From Paragonimus westermani (taxonomy: Eukaryota; Platyhelminthes; Trematoda; Plagiorchiida; Troglotrematidae), in contig QNGE01001737.1 in assembly GCA_008508345.1 (NCBI GenBank), forward strand, positions 71,978-135,977: 64,000 nucleotides of DNA. The letters are read 5' to 3'. Position numbers and translations under genes: made by a program. Shown here in pieces: positions 48,985-63,119 of this stretch; position 1 is the stretch's first letter, and each line of letters begins with the position of its first letter. The notes beneath the pieces are model-generated. The model saw only the letters and a program-made list of their open reading frames with translations. It ran no database searches and was not told where the DNA came from.

Positions 48985-49165
48985 CTGATGGTCGTGACAA
49001 GAATATGCATTACTAACGAGCTCTGATGAGAGCAAAACTCGAGTCTAGTGCCTTTTCGAAAGAGGCTGACTGAAAAGTCTACGGAAATGTGATAGCTGAG
49101 ATCCATTGTGGGTGACGTTCGACCTCTGTGAAAACCAGAATCTCCAACTACTCATCTATATACCA
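48985..49165 (+). repeat. SINE-like repeat, copy H (tail part)
   Basis: Begins within the tRNA-like head (GTCGTGACAAGAATATGCA), continues GAGCTCTGATGAGAGCAAAAC and CTTTTCGAAAGAGGCTG, and ends CCAACTACTCATC, defining the family's 3' end together with copy D. Confidence 0.8.
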
Positions 49166-49539
49166 CTAAAGATGTGCAAAAGTTGAATCAGTGAAGTAGC
49201 CTGAAAAAACAGGCGATGAATATAAAGGCAGGGGTCAAGAGTAACTTCATGTGGTCGATTCCGGTAGAACGGGGACACGTAGAGATGAACATGAAAATGG
49301 AATCAATATGGAGCTAGAATCAGTTGGACTGAGAGAGGAAGCATTTTAAAAGCTCAAACGCTCGACAATGAAAGTCTATTTCTTCGGTTAATTAATCCAT
49401 TCAGCTATTGCTCCCAGGAAATTAAACCCGTCTAGATAGATCTAAGCCGTCAATTCTACTAACAACAATTTGGTCTTCGGGTTAGTGACCACCTGTGAAG
49501 TCAGGCATTTCCGTATGGTTCTGATTCCTATCGTTGTCA

Positions 49540-49871
49540 CGTACTGAGCTACCCAACAGAAAAATTGGGACAAGAATCTGAGCGGCACTAAGCTATTTCA
49601 GTCTAGTGGGAAAAACAGCACCTTTTTATGGAGGAACAACACTATTTACGACTACTATTAAGCGACAGGCATCCTCACGTTTTGATCGGCCAGTTTGTTG
49701 CTGTGTTGTTCCACGACCATGTGTTTAGCAACTCGGTTGTTTGAAACATATACGCCTTCAACAGCAGCCAAACGCCGTCTATGATTGGTTGGAGCCAGTC
49801 TGACCATAATTCCGTCTGTGACGGTTTGTGCGCGAACACTGATTGGCTGAACCCTTTCCAATCAAGAAACC
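49540..49871 (+). repeat. 332-bp direct duplication, first copy
   Basis: Matches 50,073-50,405 over its whole length with scattered differences. Shared blocks include CTGAGCGGCACTAAGCTATT, AAGCGACAGGCATCCTCACG and TTGTTCCACGACCATGTGT. It contains ATTGG at 49,787 and 49,841 and CCAAT at about 49,859. Confidence 0.92.
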
Positions 49872-49962
49872 GCTCCCGTTCAAACTCATTACTGAGATAT
49901 GCATCGACGTGGGATTCAAATATTTCTTCGCCCGCTCACGCGGTCACAAGCGCAATAATTTT

Positions 49963-49972
49963 CTATAAATAC
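49963..49972 (+). promoter_or_regulatory. Candidate TATA box with upstream CCAAT motifs
   Basis: CTATAAATAC lies about 100 bases downstream of a cluster of CCAAT/ATTGG pentamers at the end of the first duplicate, a class II promoter-like arrangement. No recognisable coding exon follows, so activity is unproven. Confidence 0.3.
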
Positions 49973-50072
49973 CGACCAGTTCCTCGTGCAAATTCGCAAA
50001 GCATCTAGTGGCTAAATACATTGCCTATCCGGAGTCTACTTTGCCTGTGTTTTCATGGGATCTTTTCGTTCG

Positions 50073-50405
50073 CGTACCGAGTCACTCAAAGGAGAAAAAT
50101 TGGAACAGGAATCTGAGCGGCACTAAGCTATTTCAGTCTAGTGGAAAAAACAGCACCTTTTTATGGAGGAACAACACTATTTACGACTACTATTAAGCGA
50201 CAGGCATCCTCACGTTTTGATCGGCCAGTTTGTTGCTGTGTTGTTCCACGACCATGTGTCTAGCAACTCGGCTGTTTGAAACATATACGCCTTCAACAGC
50301 AGCTAATCACCGTCTGTGATTGGTTGAGGACAGTTTAGCCATGATTCCGTCTGTGACAGCTTGTGCGTGAACATTGATTGGTTGGACCCTTTTCAATCAA
50401 GAAGC
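50073..50405 (+). repeat. 332-bp direct duplication, second copy
   Basis: Second copy of the segment at 49,540-49,871, offset by about 534 bases. The 200 bases between the copies are unique, and this copy is not followed by a TATA-like sequence. Confidence 0.92.
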
Positions 50406-53400
50406 CTTTGCAGTTCACATTCATTACATTGTGTAAACAGTTTGCATATCAATTGCAACGTGTAATAGTCAATTACAGAATCCATATTCATGATCTAGTG
50501 CCCAAGGTTATTTCGCAGTGGTTCTGGAACCGCTCTCCACTCTTCGTTTGTTATGTTTTTGAGCTCCCGAGCTGAATGTCCAATATATAGACGTGAAAAA
50601 GTTTGCGCTTTACTTAGTATACGTGTTTAACATTACCTATAATCGGGTACCGATTCTTCACGTCGAGAGTGACTGTTTCATTGAATATCTTGTGAATAAC
50701 TTTAGACGTCTCCTTTCCTTTACGGAACAACGTTAATGATTTTTCATCCCGCTAACATCTTCGACACTGCATTGATGATAGCTGTACTTTTCCGTTAGGT
50801 GAGTTTTAGAGTAGCCTATGTTATTCTGTGCTCAGTTGTGGTAATTTTTGCTTGAGTATTATATCCGTTGTACTGGTACGCTTGCTTAAGATGAACAGAT
50901 CTGAAGCCATGATTCTTCTCTACTTCTCTGGGTCTACGATAAACGGTGATCTGAGGACACTGTCTTAATTTATAGATTCATATTGCTAGTTTCATCTATA
51001 CATCTCCATGTAATTAATTTAAAGGAAGTAATTCTGAGGAAAAATGACAAAATGACAATAAATTAATGGGTAAAATAGCGCCTAGTAGTAGTCTGACACA
51101 CAATAGATTCATTGGATGAAATGTCAAATAGGGGGTCACAGCCACGAAAATTTAATAGGCTATCCGGCGCGTGATACGAATTGCCCTGGTTTTAAAGTTT
51201 GGCGCGGAAACTCAATATCAGTTTGCACCTCAGCTATACGTCCCTTCAAATTTTACTGCAGAACATAATTGGAAAATGTGAATTTCGGTCAAGAGGTTAT
51301 TTGGAGTGGTTGTTTCTTATCCACGAAAGTGAGCCAGCCACTGCGGTAATCCGTGTTTCACATTCATAAAAGTACCACCCGAAAAAATCTTATCTTCTGG
51401 GCCCATGTATATAACCCAAATCATTCGTGGTGAGGAATACATGCTGGAACCATAGTGAGACCATATCTTTATGAATCCGCCTTTAGCAATGAGCATATTT
51501 ACGTACGCTGAACATGTCGGTTTCTGGACGACAGGTAAACGTAAACCTCCAAACGTAGGCCCTTTGAAAGAAAAGGCAATGATCATCTCCTCAACTCAGT
51601 TCCGCTGTGGCCAGATATATGCCTCCGCTAGAGATGAAGCGGTACTGGGGCTTGATCCCTAAGATCTCCTGATTCATCATTGCCAGATTTGTTCTTTAAG
51701 AGAAATTCAGAATAACAGTTCCACAGCCCTCTGTTCATCGTAGTATAAAGTGTAATTTAAACAATCTTCTTCATGGTTCATAATTTATTATCATCGTCTT
51801 GGGTCACGAGCAGTCGGCTTAGTTGTGTAAGAGATGTCCGGACGGACTTATGAAAACTCCTTTGCAGTATGATGTGTCCTTATTCTTGTAGAGAACGCCA
51901 AAAATGGTCATTATTAGAATGCTAGTCTATAGTTATCCTTATCATAGTTGAGCTTTCTAAAGCGTTCTATTGGACAAATTTTTGTCCACCAACATGCCTC
52001 TATTGTAACTTCATTCTGAAACATCGATTGACAGGGACGAACCCGTAAAATTTGTTGAAAGCCTAGTACAGGTACCGGTGAAAACGAACTCATCGGTGAT
52101 GGACAGTACCTCGTGATGATTACAATATCAAAACACGTATTCTTGTACTATGATCAGCTGTACAGGCTGATGTTATGGGATAGTTTAGCCACCAGTGTTA
52201 TTCACCAGTGTACTAACACTGAGATTTCGTAGAATTCATAGAACGTCCTGAAATTTCAGAATGTCATGCTACGTCTAACGGCTTCAAAAGGAAAAGTGTT
52301 AGTAGGCAGAAACCAAAAAAGTTTTCGGAAGGTCAGCAAAAGTGAGTTTACGACGGCGGGAAATTGAGTGAAAAACGAACGGAAAGGTAACCTAACAACA
52401 ACCTATCATGTACGGTAGAAACGCGCTTCAGCATTTAACAAAGTAACAACCAGCTAACTACAGTAATGATGGCTGAGCGTATTCCCATTGTCCAAAGACT
52501 CGGTTGTGTCTTGTGTGTACTGAAGTCTACGTTTGAATTTGCCTACAGATGGCAATGTTGCGAGGGACTGTGGTATATTGTTAAACATTAAGCATACCCT
52601 TGAGCTAGAGGGAGCGTTTTCTGTCACTCAGACGGGCCAGGCAATGTTGTAGCTTCAGCTAGTCATTCTTGAAATGGTGATTTGGGCTTGCCAAATACAT
52701 ATCCCATGACCAGCCACGGGATTGACGGGCAGCTTCATTTTCTAAGGGTGAGGCTATCCTGGCACAACAGTAGTGAACGGGGAACTGACCTCAGTGTCAT
52801 GAGCCATCGGAATAAGGCACTGAATATAGTATCGTAATCAGTCGGGTGACCGTTTGTTGCACCTTTTCAGTGACAAGTGTGGGTAATTAGCTGGAGAAAA
52901 TGACGCACCAGTGTGTTTTGAAGAGTGTGAAATTTTTTTTAGCGAAACAGTCATCTTTCTTAGGTGTCAGGTCTGAATCGTTTGAAACATTTGCTCCCTG
53001 ATCCCCTTACCAGACAGTGGTAGTGAGTTTTTTATAGTCTCCCAAAGGCACCTAATACTATCTGGATGACGGAGATGTGTTACTTTGCATCTGTACATGA
53101 TGAACGGATGAAAATTGTCTGCAACCTAGAGGTATAAAACGTTCAAATTTCAGTGCAGTTTCACACTCTCTATCACATCGTCCACAATGAAGCAGATTTC
53201 GTCACTATGAGCATATAACATTAACGGGGATTAGACCAGCCGTGGGATTCCGAGTAAGAATGAAATGGGAAAAGGGGGCGTACCATGTGACCCTGTGGAA
53301 CAATGTTAGTTACACACTAACAGTTTTAAAGTGCGCTTTTGGCTTTGATACTAAAGCGGTGATCTCGGAGGTAATCAATGAGTCGTAGGAATGAGAAATT

Positions 53401-53825
53401 ATCTATGCAGTTTCACGTAAACTAATAAAAGGCCCAATCAGTCGGATTCTTGAGAACAGTTTAAAAAGATATCAACTCGTCCATTCTTCCTAGGCAGTGA
53501 AAACGCACACAAATCCCTTTCAAAATTCTACGTATTTCGTGTCACGTCGTTTAGGCTATAGGATGTAACTCAACTAATTGATCTTACCTTACTGTACACA
53601 GAAGCCTTCGGTGACCAAGCGGAAATATAGCATAGCAGCTGATCACGTGCTTTGGCGTAGGTTTGTTTGGTTTGCAAAAAACCTCCGCTTGGTTTTTCAT
53701 ATTTGTAGAACGAGCCTGTTTATATGTAATCCCCTGAAACAGTACATCATCTCTCAGATGAGCCTGGTATTAGAAAAACGAATAAATGCTTGTAAGAAAA
53801 CAGAAGATACAATGTTAGCTGACAT

Positions 53826-53871
53826 CTGTGTGTATGTGTGTGTATGTGTGTGTGTATGTGTGAGTGTGTTA
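53826..53871 (+). repeat. (TG)n microsatellite, interrupted
   Basis: About 46 bases of TG with regular TATG interruptions and one GAG. Confidence 0.93.
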
Positions 53872-56800
53872 CTTTTGCACTTTGCCTGACCCGCCATCGC
53901 GTGAGTAGAACAAGGTGTGTAGCAGAGACCATTCTAACTATTTGTTAAGTTAAAACTGACCATTTTTTGAACATCTTCCATGTTTATTTACAAAGTCTAG
54001 CTTTCGTGTTTACCAGGCACTTCGGTTCGGTCTCTGAACAACAAGCTGAACAACAAGCCTCAATAAAACGGATCGAAAGCAACAAAACTAAGACCTCACA
54101 GAATTCTATTTCTCATCGTCACAAATTAGTTATGGGCTCCGAAACGAAATACTGATTATGTAGGTTGACTAACAGGAACCAAGAGAATCTAAAAAAGACA
54201 TAACTACAGTTATCCTGATCATTTTTTTCCTTTGACCATCATTAACACAGTTTTGTCAAGATATTATCTTGAACTTTACCAAATACGTGTTTAACACTAT
54301 TGTGTTTTAAATATCTCCATGTTTGTATTGCATGTTCCCATACTTGTCACACTGATATACATTTATACAGTCTAAATAGTTGTCAGAATGCGTGAAAATT
54401 CAATTGATATAAAACTAATTCCTATACAGTTTTGTCTCCCTATCACCTGCAGTGTGGTCCAGTTCCCTAATGACTTGATTACTCTGCAAGAGTTACGATG
54501 TCCTTATACTCTTCGGAATTGTTGGTTCCGATGACTTCTAACCACACTGTATTTTGTTTCCTGTGGCGCACAACACTGAGCTGGGCATATTCGAAGGTTC
54601 ACATTTTCTGTCTAGCATTTGGCTACGTTCTTCCAGTTTTACTATCTGAGCGAACTCATTGCGGACCCCTGTTTGCACTGTTAGGATATTTTTGTTTCAC
54701 TTCGTTTAGTATCGGGACTGTTTCACCCATTTAAACAACCGGATTTCTTCTCAGTTGAAAAATTATTAACTCCGTTGACTGGTCCAATATCTACTCGCCG
54801 CCCACAAACAGAGGGCGCCTCACAAACGCATTCACTTTGCGAGAAGTTGGACCCGATTTCGGAACGAGTGAATAAAAAGGGCGTTTGGATTTTTAGCCTT
54901 CTTGTTCAAACTCCACTGCATCTGAAAGGCCGTATAAGTGATGCACATTGTTTGCTGACCCTTTGGGTCAACATTTATTTTGCCTCACATATGGTTGTTT
55001 AACTGAATCAGGCAGGATGAACGGGTAATTCGAAAAAACCAAACGAAACTCCGGTCGGACCAGCTCAAGGTCTTGTTGTATCGTGTGTTGTTTGCTCGCT
55101 TTTGCTCGTCCAGCCGGTCTTTTGCACAAACACATATATGCACATGGTTAATTAAACACCTACGGTCAATGATGTTTGCGCAGTAGTTCTGAACAACCTG
55201 AGCAACAGATGTATCAAACGCTCTTCGCTCTCAGATCAGAACACCGGTTTTCGAAGTTCTAACTGATCGCGGTGAGATTGATTGACTGTTGTTCACGTTT
55301 AAAAGTTATCTGGTTGATTTCATCACGCTGTCTACAATGACTTGAGAAGACTTGGAACTCTAACAATGTATGAATTGCTGCCTTTCTCATTATGATAAGT
55401 AGTTGAGTGTTGCAAACGGTGTGACATAATTTCGGGTTTCAAACTAAAGACCAATCCTGTTGATATCTTTATGTGCACTCTACGACCAATCCAACCTAAG
55501 ATAAAACACAATGCGTTGAAGATCCATCCCTTGGATGATGCACAGATCATATTATTGGACAGGTTTTGTGATCACTGATGTCCTTTCACACTGCTTCTCA
55601 TGTGTTCACTAGTATTTCGATCTCCGCACATGTGGGGCGATCGTGGGGACAAGTCGTACACTAGTCACACACCAGGCATGACAATAATTGCACCTGTAAC
55701 TAATGGACATGTTGCATTTGAGAGGAAGCGATTTTTTATTCCAACAGCCAAAGCTTCTGCGATTGTTGAAACCTACACAGTTTGATATGGTTTTCATAGT
55801 CCGGTCTATCCAGCAACGAATGTGCCTATCGATCCCATCTCTAAGTATTTCATGTCAAGGCATATAAAGTTACTCGGCTTCTGGTGATAGAATATGGAAA
55901 AAGAGCTTTCCATAATTGTTCTTTTTGATTTGAAACTTTATAAACTACCAACCTCACCAGAATTTTAATGAGGGTCTTGTGATCGAGTAAAAGATGTTTT
56001 GTTCACTGTGGTTGAGCGTCTGTTTACTTTTCTGTTCATTATTTCCTCCAACCTCTGTAATGAAAATTCCATCAGCCTGTGGGCAAGTCACCTATTATTG
56101 TGTAATGCACCCAACAGGCTGTAATTAGAAGTACGGGTGTACATAGATTCGTTCTAACTAGCGGAGGGTATGTGGATAAATGTCTTTCCTGACAAATATG
56201 GGCGAAACTCAAGACTGATAAATTCCTCAATACGTGATAGTCGAAGCCAGGTACTTTTTGCGCCGACTGATTTGGTGGTTTATTTGTCAACGGAGAGACA
56301 GCAGTTGAGTTACCTGGAGAAAAGAAATACGGTCACAGTTTGGACACTTTTAATGTTGTAAACACTAGCATAAAATAGCTAGGAGATAAACATTGAAAGT
56401 TGTATTCCATCCTTAGAGGCCAAACTATTTCAATGTTGGACTTAAACGGAAAAATCATGCAATGTCCTGAGAATCACAAACCGGAGTGATACGTGTGTGA
56501 ACGTGCGTAACATGTTGAGTGAAAACATTTACACACGGGTCAGTCAGTGCCACATACATCAAATGGTAGTACTGTTTTTATGACAACTTCCATCATACAA
56601 TTAGTACTGTTATACACAACTCCCTGAACCCAAGTCGAGCTATGTGGATGAACTTTTGCGAACACCTCCTCATCTACCCACAATTCGCCGTTCCTAAAGT
56701 CTGAATCACAGTTGATGATGGATTAACAGGTTGTATTGCTCCGACTGAGATGTGTGAGAGGTCTCTTCTTCCATTGCAAGTCACAACGCATTGTGTGGTA

Positions 56801-57596
56801 TAATCAATCGATGCACAATCGAATTTGCAGTAAATTCTGTCCTATGTTTCTGCGGTCATTGCTTAACTGTTAAGACAACCTCGTCCGCCAATGGGATTAA
56901 CACACGGAGAAAGAATGACACATTTTGTTTTCACATCCAAGTTGTTCTTACTGGTAAAGAATGATGCATTACTTGAGACGGTGATGCCAGACATTCACGA
57001 TTAGCAAAACACTTTCTTTAACAATTCACTTGCTTAATGCTGTTCATAGTAATCAGTTCCCCATCATCTCCGAACGAGAGTCCGCAACAAGAGGTATTAC
57101 TAAAAACCCAGTAGACCCACTGCAGTCCATCACGGGGATGTGAGCAGCAGTGAAGAGGTCGATTTGCACTTGTGGCCAGGTGAACACATAACGTACCATT
57201 TATTTAACCACCTACTCACACCCCGTCCACTAAAGCACAAGCAGTTTCATTTCCAGGTTTCTCTTTTAAGTCTTTTGTTTCTGGAGGAAGTGGCTACTCT
57301 GTACACCAAACTCCGACGAATTCAAAACGTATCAAACTTAATTTTGATATCCACCGGTCAGTTGGTCAATATGCACCATTTATCGTTCGATTCTCATTCC
57401 GATTTCTATTTTGTTTCCCACAATTTTTGAGGAACAACGCATACTGTTTTCCAAAATAACTGGTTTCACCTTAATTCTGGGAATAAGGGGAAGATAAATA
57501 GATATGAACTGTAGATTCAGTGAGTCTTAACCATAATCATTGTCAAACAATAAAATGTCGAAGTTGTATAAGACATCCGAGCGATCTACCACTTCA

Positions 57597-57614
57597 TTAT
57601 ATATATATATAATA
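57597..57614 (+). repeat. (AT)n palindromic tract
   Basis: ATTATATATATATATAAT, self-complementary. A second AT-rich alternating tract lies at about 57,890-57,915. Confidence 0.85.
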
Positions 57615-58267
57615 CTTATTATTTGTCGTCTATTATGCATATTATTTCATTTCTTTACGAATTAGATCGGCCATATGGTTTATCTGAATGTAACGAGTGT
57701 GATCGAACGTGGATGGTGTTCCATTTGAAATATTACTTATTATCACATAATGCTACCCCAGTTATATACAATACAATCCTCTAACTGGCCATCCAAGCTA
57801 ATTAAGACAGGGATGGTCTCTAGTAGCTCCTATTGACTGAATCACGCTTTCAAAATAGGGTCCTATCATGTGACTCAATACTCTGTAAAATAATATATAT
57901 ATATAGTATATATAGACACGAATATAAACAGAACGAGCAAAATTTATCTTACATCGTATAAGACGTCGTTAATCAGTCTTGGAAATGTTCTGTGAATGTT
58001 TAAATCTTCCACACAGTTATACACGGATAGGTACCGGAAATATATTAGAGGCCAACAATCTACGCTGATTGAGAACCATGATAACTGTACGACGTGAATC
58101 TAATACCCTTACGTTTGTCAATGTTGACATGCAAAAGGTTGCCAACCAAAGATCCTTCGTTGCATAATGTCACCTACAACATCTGGTCGATTTCGTACCT
58201 CCAAGTTTAGGGTGATCTTCATCATTCAGTTCTAATAGTAGGGGGTAAGTCTCTGAAGCCAATGGAA

Positions 58268-58620
58268 CGCGGTTGTAAATTAGTCGTGATTGCGGCAATA
58301 CTCTACAGTTTCGAGGGCTGGACATTCAAAGTGTAGCACTCAAACCGTCTTGAACAGCTCAGCCCTCGAATTCTGAGTTCAATCGCTCGCATCAACGGTC
58401 ACCAACAGGTATGCAACAGTGGGATCAGGAAACCGATATTTGGTGGTGATGATCGAACTAGTTCAGTCGTTCAGTGCTAAAAATGTATGCGGTTGGATGG
58501 TTAGACCATATATTGAAAGTGCAAACAGCTTTCCTGCAACCCTGGTGCTTCCCCACCGATGCCTCAGTCGACTGGCACAACGTTCTAGGAGAACACATGG
58601 TGACTTGGAGGATTAACCGT
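58268..58620 (+). pseudogene. LINE reverse-transcriptase C-terminal remnant
   Basis: ILYSFEGWTFK corresponds to the LLYGSETWPLK motif found after the catalytic domain in many RTE/CR1-type and related LINEs. It is followed, after one stop, by the matching RLEQLSPRILSSIARI…VCNSGIRKPIFG pattern (family consensus: rrL.vFd.rcLR.IarI.w…vsN.evR.rvfg). Downstream, weaker similarity continues in other frames to about 58,620. There are stops and frameshifts; the catalytic palm is not visible upstream. This is a 5'-truncated, old copy. Confidence 0.65.
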
Positions 58621-61600
58621 TTTGGGAATGCCACCTTACTTCTGTAATCTGACTGCCTTAATTAAAAAATTGATGCTGACCAATTGAGATTAAACAAGGG
58701 CCATTTTGGTTTCAGTTCTTTTATACGTTTATCTCTACGCCTTCCATCACATCCGTACGCCGGTATCAAACCTAGTGTTGTCGTTGCTATCAAAATTGCT
58801 TGAGAAAGAACATGCAATAACCAGTGGGTTGTTTTCTCATGACGGCAATTCTCACAGTCGCCAAGCCTCAAGTGATTTGTGGTATCGGTGATCTAATGAA
58901 GAAGAACGTCGTCTTGTAACTCAAAGGTTGCCCATTCCATGTCGGACCCCCAGCGTCTAAGTTAAGTGAACCCGATTGGCCACAAGGGAGCATTGGTTTG
59001 ATGGAGAGTATCAAACAGTTATGTCCTTGTTATTCCACGTTTAAATAAAGAGCTTTTCAAGCTAACCCAGAAGTGCTCGAGCGAACTGCACTTCTGCGTG
59101 TTTGGTCTTAATCAATAAATTCGTTCCGTTCTTTCAGTAAAAGTGGGGGTAATAACTTGTTCGACTAATAAAAACAGAATTTAGGCAATCCCTGATTAGA
59201 CAGCCTGATTAGACAGTCCGGTAAGAAATATGAATTATGTAAGCTGTTTCTAAAGTGTGCCCACTCTAAACATCGTAATGCGTAGTGTACATTCGAACCG
59301 TAGCAGAGCTGTTATTCAACGCTTAATACAAATGCGTTGGAAGAGATTGCTGAAGTATTGACAGATGCACCCTGGAAGATGCCGCTTGCTCAAGTCCGAG
59401 CACCTTAAATCGAATCTACAGTACGAACGTTATGATTGGTTGGAAAATGATGCCAAGTGGCTTTATCCAAACAGAAGTAGAGTTATGATGTGCGACTCGC
59501 TATTACGTCTCACTTCCGTTTGACCACTTACCCATGACGGTCATGTGTACGGAAACAACAATCAGAAATTGGGCACGAATAACCTCGTTCTGAGTGTAGA
59601 CGTACATGTTCTAGTGGTATCAGTCAATTAGAGAAAGATGCTTATCAACTGAACCCCTTTCGCACTGTAAGCGATGACAACCCGATCGAGATTTTCTGAA
59701 GGGGTTTGCTGAAGACCTACGGTGTCCACATTTATGATATTCAAACCATCGGTTTAACCATGAAATAATATTGCGAGCAACCGCACATAACGAAAAATGA
59801 GTCATGAACAAGCATGATGAGATCAGTGGACTAGATGGAATGCACATGTGTCCACTTAAGTGAAGGCTTCATCAGTGAATAGCTTTTCCAATTATTCGAG
59901 TTATTCTTAGCTCAATGAACTGATGTCTTGTGCATTCGCTTGTGAGTTATTTTCTTCTGTATCAAGCAATGCTCACTCCTCTGCTTCGATTAAAAGGCAG
60001 CCGAGATGTACCAGTCAAATAATAGACGAAACTATGGATGCGGTCACCTTAATATTCAGTTTTCCAAACAAGTCAGCGTCATTAGATTAGCTGACTGATT
60101 GACTGGCATGAGTCGGAATATTCTAGTCGACCAATAAATTAGCGCGAACACGATTCACTAAACCAGTATATTTGTTGTAAACAGGACCTAACTAGCTAAG
60201 TTGATGTTGACTATCAACCTTGTCTCGAATGTGGTGAAAAAGAGGTACGTTCCAACAGATTTTCAAGGTTACACTGTGTTGTTGGACCTGAGTGTGTGGT
60301 GTGTTGCTGGGTGTAAATTCTTTATTAAACAAATGACAACCAATACTTTATTCAAAACAATTTGGTTAAATGGTAATACTTGTGGGATTTGGTAAATAAA
60401 AGGCAAACCTGGTACTTCAACGCGCTGAGTACGGATGCAAACGAGGCTGGTCGGAAAGTGCCTGGTTGTAAGCAAGCGTCTTATCACCCACGTGGACACT
60501 CTTTTCAAACCCAAACCGTTTCGCTTAGTGCATCCGTTCATTTAGAAGACAGCAAGCAAATCGTTGAAGCTGACCTCTCTTGACTGTTAAAAGTTCAGGT
60601 TACAACACGATGAACGAATTTATGATGCAACTGATTACGTATAGGGTTCAGTTTTGCGCGTGGCTCATGTATCGTACCCCCTTGTTCGCGTTCGTCGATG
60701 GATTTTCGTTTGGGCTCGTGAGAAATTACAGAGGAACAGTCGACTCCGTCATCGAATAAGAATGAGACGATGCCCAAGCGTTTGTTTGTTTACTCATATG
60801 ACCACCCCTTCCCTTTTCGTGTGGTGTGGTAAAGCAGTGCGCCCCATTTTAAAAAGAAAACCTTCATACACATGTGTGTGACCTGGGCGTATTCTCCTCA
60901 ACCTGTGCTTACGGTCTTCACCAGTAGTGTAGTTTCGTACATTGTGTTAAGTCAGTCAAGAGATCGCATGAAGCGGGTGGCAATACGTCAGTTCCGAAGG
61001 TGACAAATTCGAAACTAAAATCCCAATGAACGGATTTTGAAGTTAATCTGTGAAAAGTCCTAATGAGCTGAGTATGGGTAAGAGTGTATTTATAGTGAAT
61101 GAAAACGCTAGTTTCAGCAAAACATATCAATGCAGAATCTCACAGTGTATCTGGATACATGGGACCGTAGATTTCCTTCTTGTGGCTTGTGACGGCAGTA
61201 CACTGTTTCGGAGTTGAAGTTGCGCAGAGTTTTCGTCATTACATTTGACCAGTAACCTAGACTTGGAGGTTGTTCTACCTTCCTGTGACACTAAAACCAG
61301 TCTGCTGCCTATACTCAGTAGTGAAAGTGACAGGCAACTCGTACTAATGGTAGGTAGCAAATTGTCTGACTAGGAATACTGAGGTCCACTTCCGTAATTT
61401 GCACAAGGCAACAGAATCAACGAAATAAACAACACGGACAGATGTCTGAAACGGACTAAATGCCCACTTGTCTACTAATTAGTCTCCAAAGTAAACTAAC
61501 CCTCGGTGCCAGCAGCCTTTTAGGCACACCAATTCTACATTCGTACTGCCGGTAGGCTTTCCGTACCATTCAATATTATTCTGCCTGAAGTTAATTGACA

Positions 61601-62789
61601 ACTAGAAGCTGTCCCGTTACATGAAACCCACCCTCAAAAGCATATTCTTGACAAGTTAACCCCCACGTCATAGTTTGTACGATGCTATACAGTTTCATTC
61701 AAACAAAATAATGGTTAGATTCCGTGTTTGCAGATGACAGTGTTCCACTTTGCTTATCAGATTGGCACCATTAGGTATATCTAATAATCATATCACCAAA
61801 CCGTTCCCCGAGAATTACTGTAGGACACTAAACCAAAATAAAACCTGGTATTTTGATTGCCCAACAAAGGCGTGCAATAAAAGGGGACAAGAGAGAAGGC
61901 AGAAAAAAATCGTGACAACCTGACCAAACAGAAAATTTGCAAACGGGAACGGATTTTTATTCACATACTTACCATATACCTGAGTACTGTAAACTTTGAA
62001 GATCACTGCCACATCTCAGTGGGTGGAACGAACAGGCTTTGGTCTAACAGTCAATCGGTACAGCCTAACTACTGCTTTCTACTGTAGCTGACTATTTTCA
62101 TGAACAAGATTATGTCTTTGCCCAGACTATGCATTTTGGCTGATTCTGTTACTGTGCTTTAAGAGTTTCAGATGTAAGCCGAGATGTTCCAACGTGTCCA
62201 TGGTCCAACCATATGGCTTGTCAGTCAACAAATCTTGCGTGTTTCCACTGACAACTTCGATGCGGTTAACAAAATGAAAAATTCACCCACACTCTCAGCT
62301 GTTACACTTCCTCTTATCCTGTGCTAAAGTCGATCAGCTGTTTGTGGTTGATCTGCAAACTAGTAAGTTCTCATCATGGACTCAGCTGTGGTGATTACCG
62401 CGGTTAATCGTCTGCAAAAGCCCGGTCCCATTTGACCGTCGTGATTATTGAACCGTGGAATTTGTTATATTTGAGAAGGCTGATTACATGTGGAAGAAAT
62501 GTGGGTCTGCAGAATGGCCACAAGCAGAACACAGCCAAGTTCCCTGACGATCCTCAACCTAGGTAGTCAATGGCAAACAAGTGATGGAAATTCATTGAGA
62601 CGAGTGACTAGCATGCTTTAAACAAGTTACTCCGGCCCATTCAAATGTCAAAATGATCTAAAAGTGGATTAACTGAGATGAGCTAAACAGCTTGGAACTG
62701 ATGTCTCGTATAACACAGCACGCTTGCTTGGGAGCACACCCAGTTTTGCAAACATACTGTGGTCACAACAGAAAAAGAATCGAACAATC
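58621..62789. other. Intergenic, no gene recognised
   Basis: Short open frames without splice pairs or domains; no repeats shared with the rest of the window were noticed. Confidence 0.4.
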
Positions 62790-62999
62790 TATTCAGGAAA
62801 TCTTTTTAATAAGCTGAAGGCTAGTCCGAAACGATTTCACAATGAGTTAGAGGGATACACCAAAAATGAAGCAGGTACTTAATCATTTTGTATATTTAAT
62901 GGATTCACTAAAACCAATGCAGATGTAATCAATGCCTCAACCAGGCTGTCAGTCACTCTCCCGGATTGCTCAACCGAGAATGACTCAATGAAAATGGCC
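62790..62999 (+). pseudogene. Possible LINE remnant (endonuclease-RT linker)
   Basis: NLFNKLKASPKRFHNELEGY, followed after one stop by a stretch with GFTKTNADVINAST, fits the linker between endonuclease and reverse transcriptase in LINE ORF2 proteins (a 'K.F..Y…' motif, then a 'G….d..e.iN..f' motif). Only this part is recognisable; flanking domains are not seen. Confidence 0.45.
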
Positions 63000-63119
63000 T
63001 ACATCACTATGCCACGGTTGGGAACCAAAGTACAGAATTTTTGTTACAGATGTTTCCCAGTAAGGATTTCATACTTCCGGTCATCGCAACACAGCATGCT
63101 ACCGCGCTAAGTGAGCTAC

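Larger units (their letters stand above)
50406..58267. other. Intergenic, no gene recognised
   Basis: Contains the (TG)n and (AT)n tracts listed separately. A hydrophobic open frame at 54,498-54,734 follows a good acceptor (CTATCACCTGCAG at about 54,452), but the acceptor's open phase and the hydrophobic frame disagree, so no exon is called. Confidence 0.4.
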
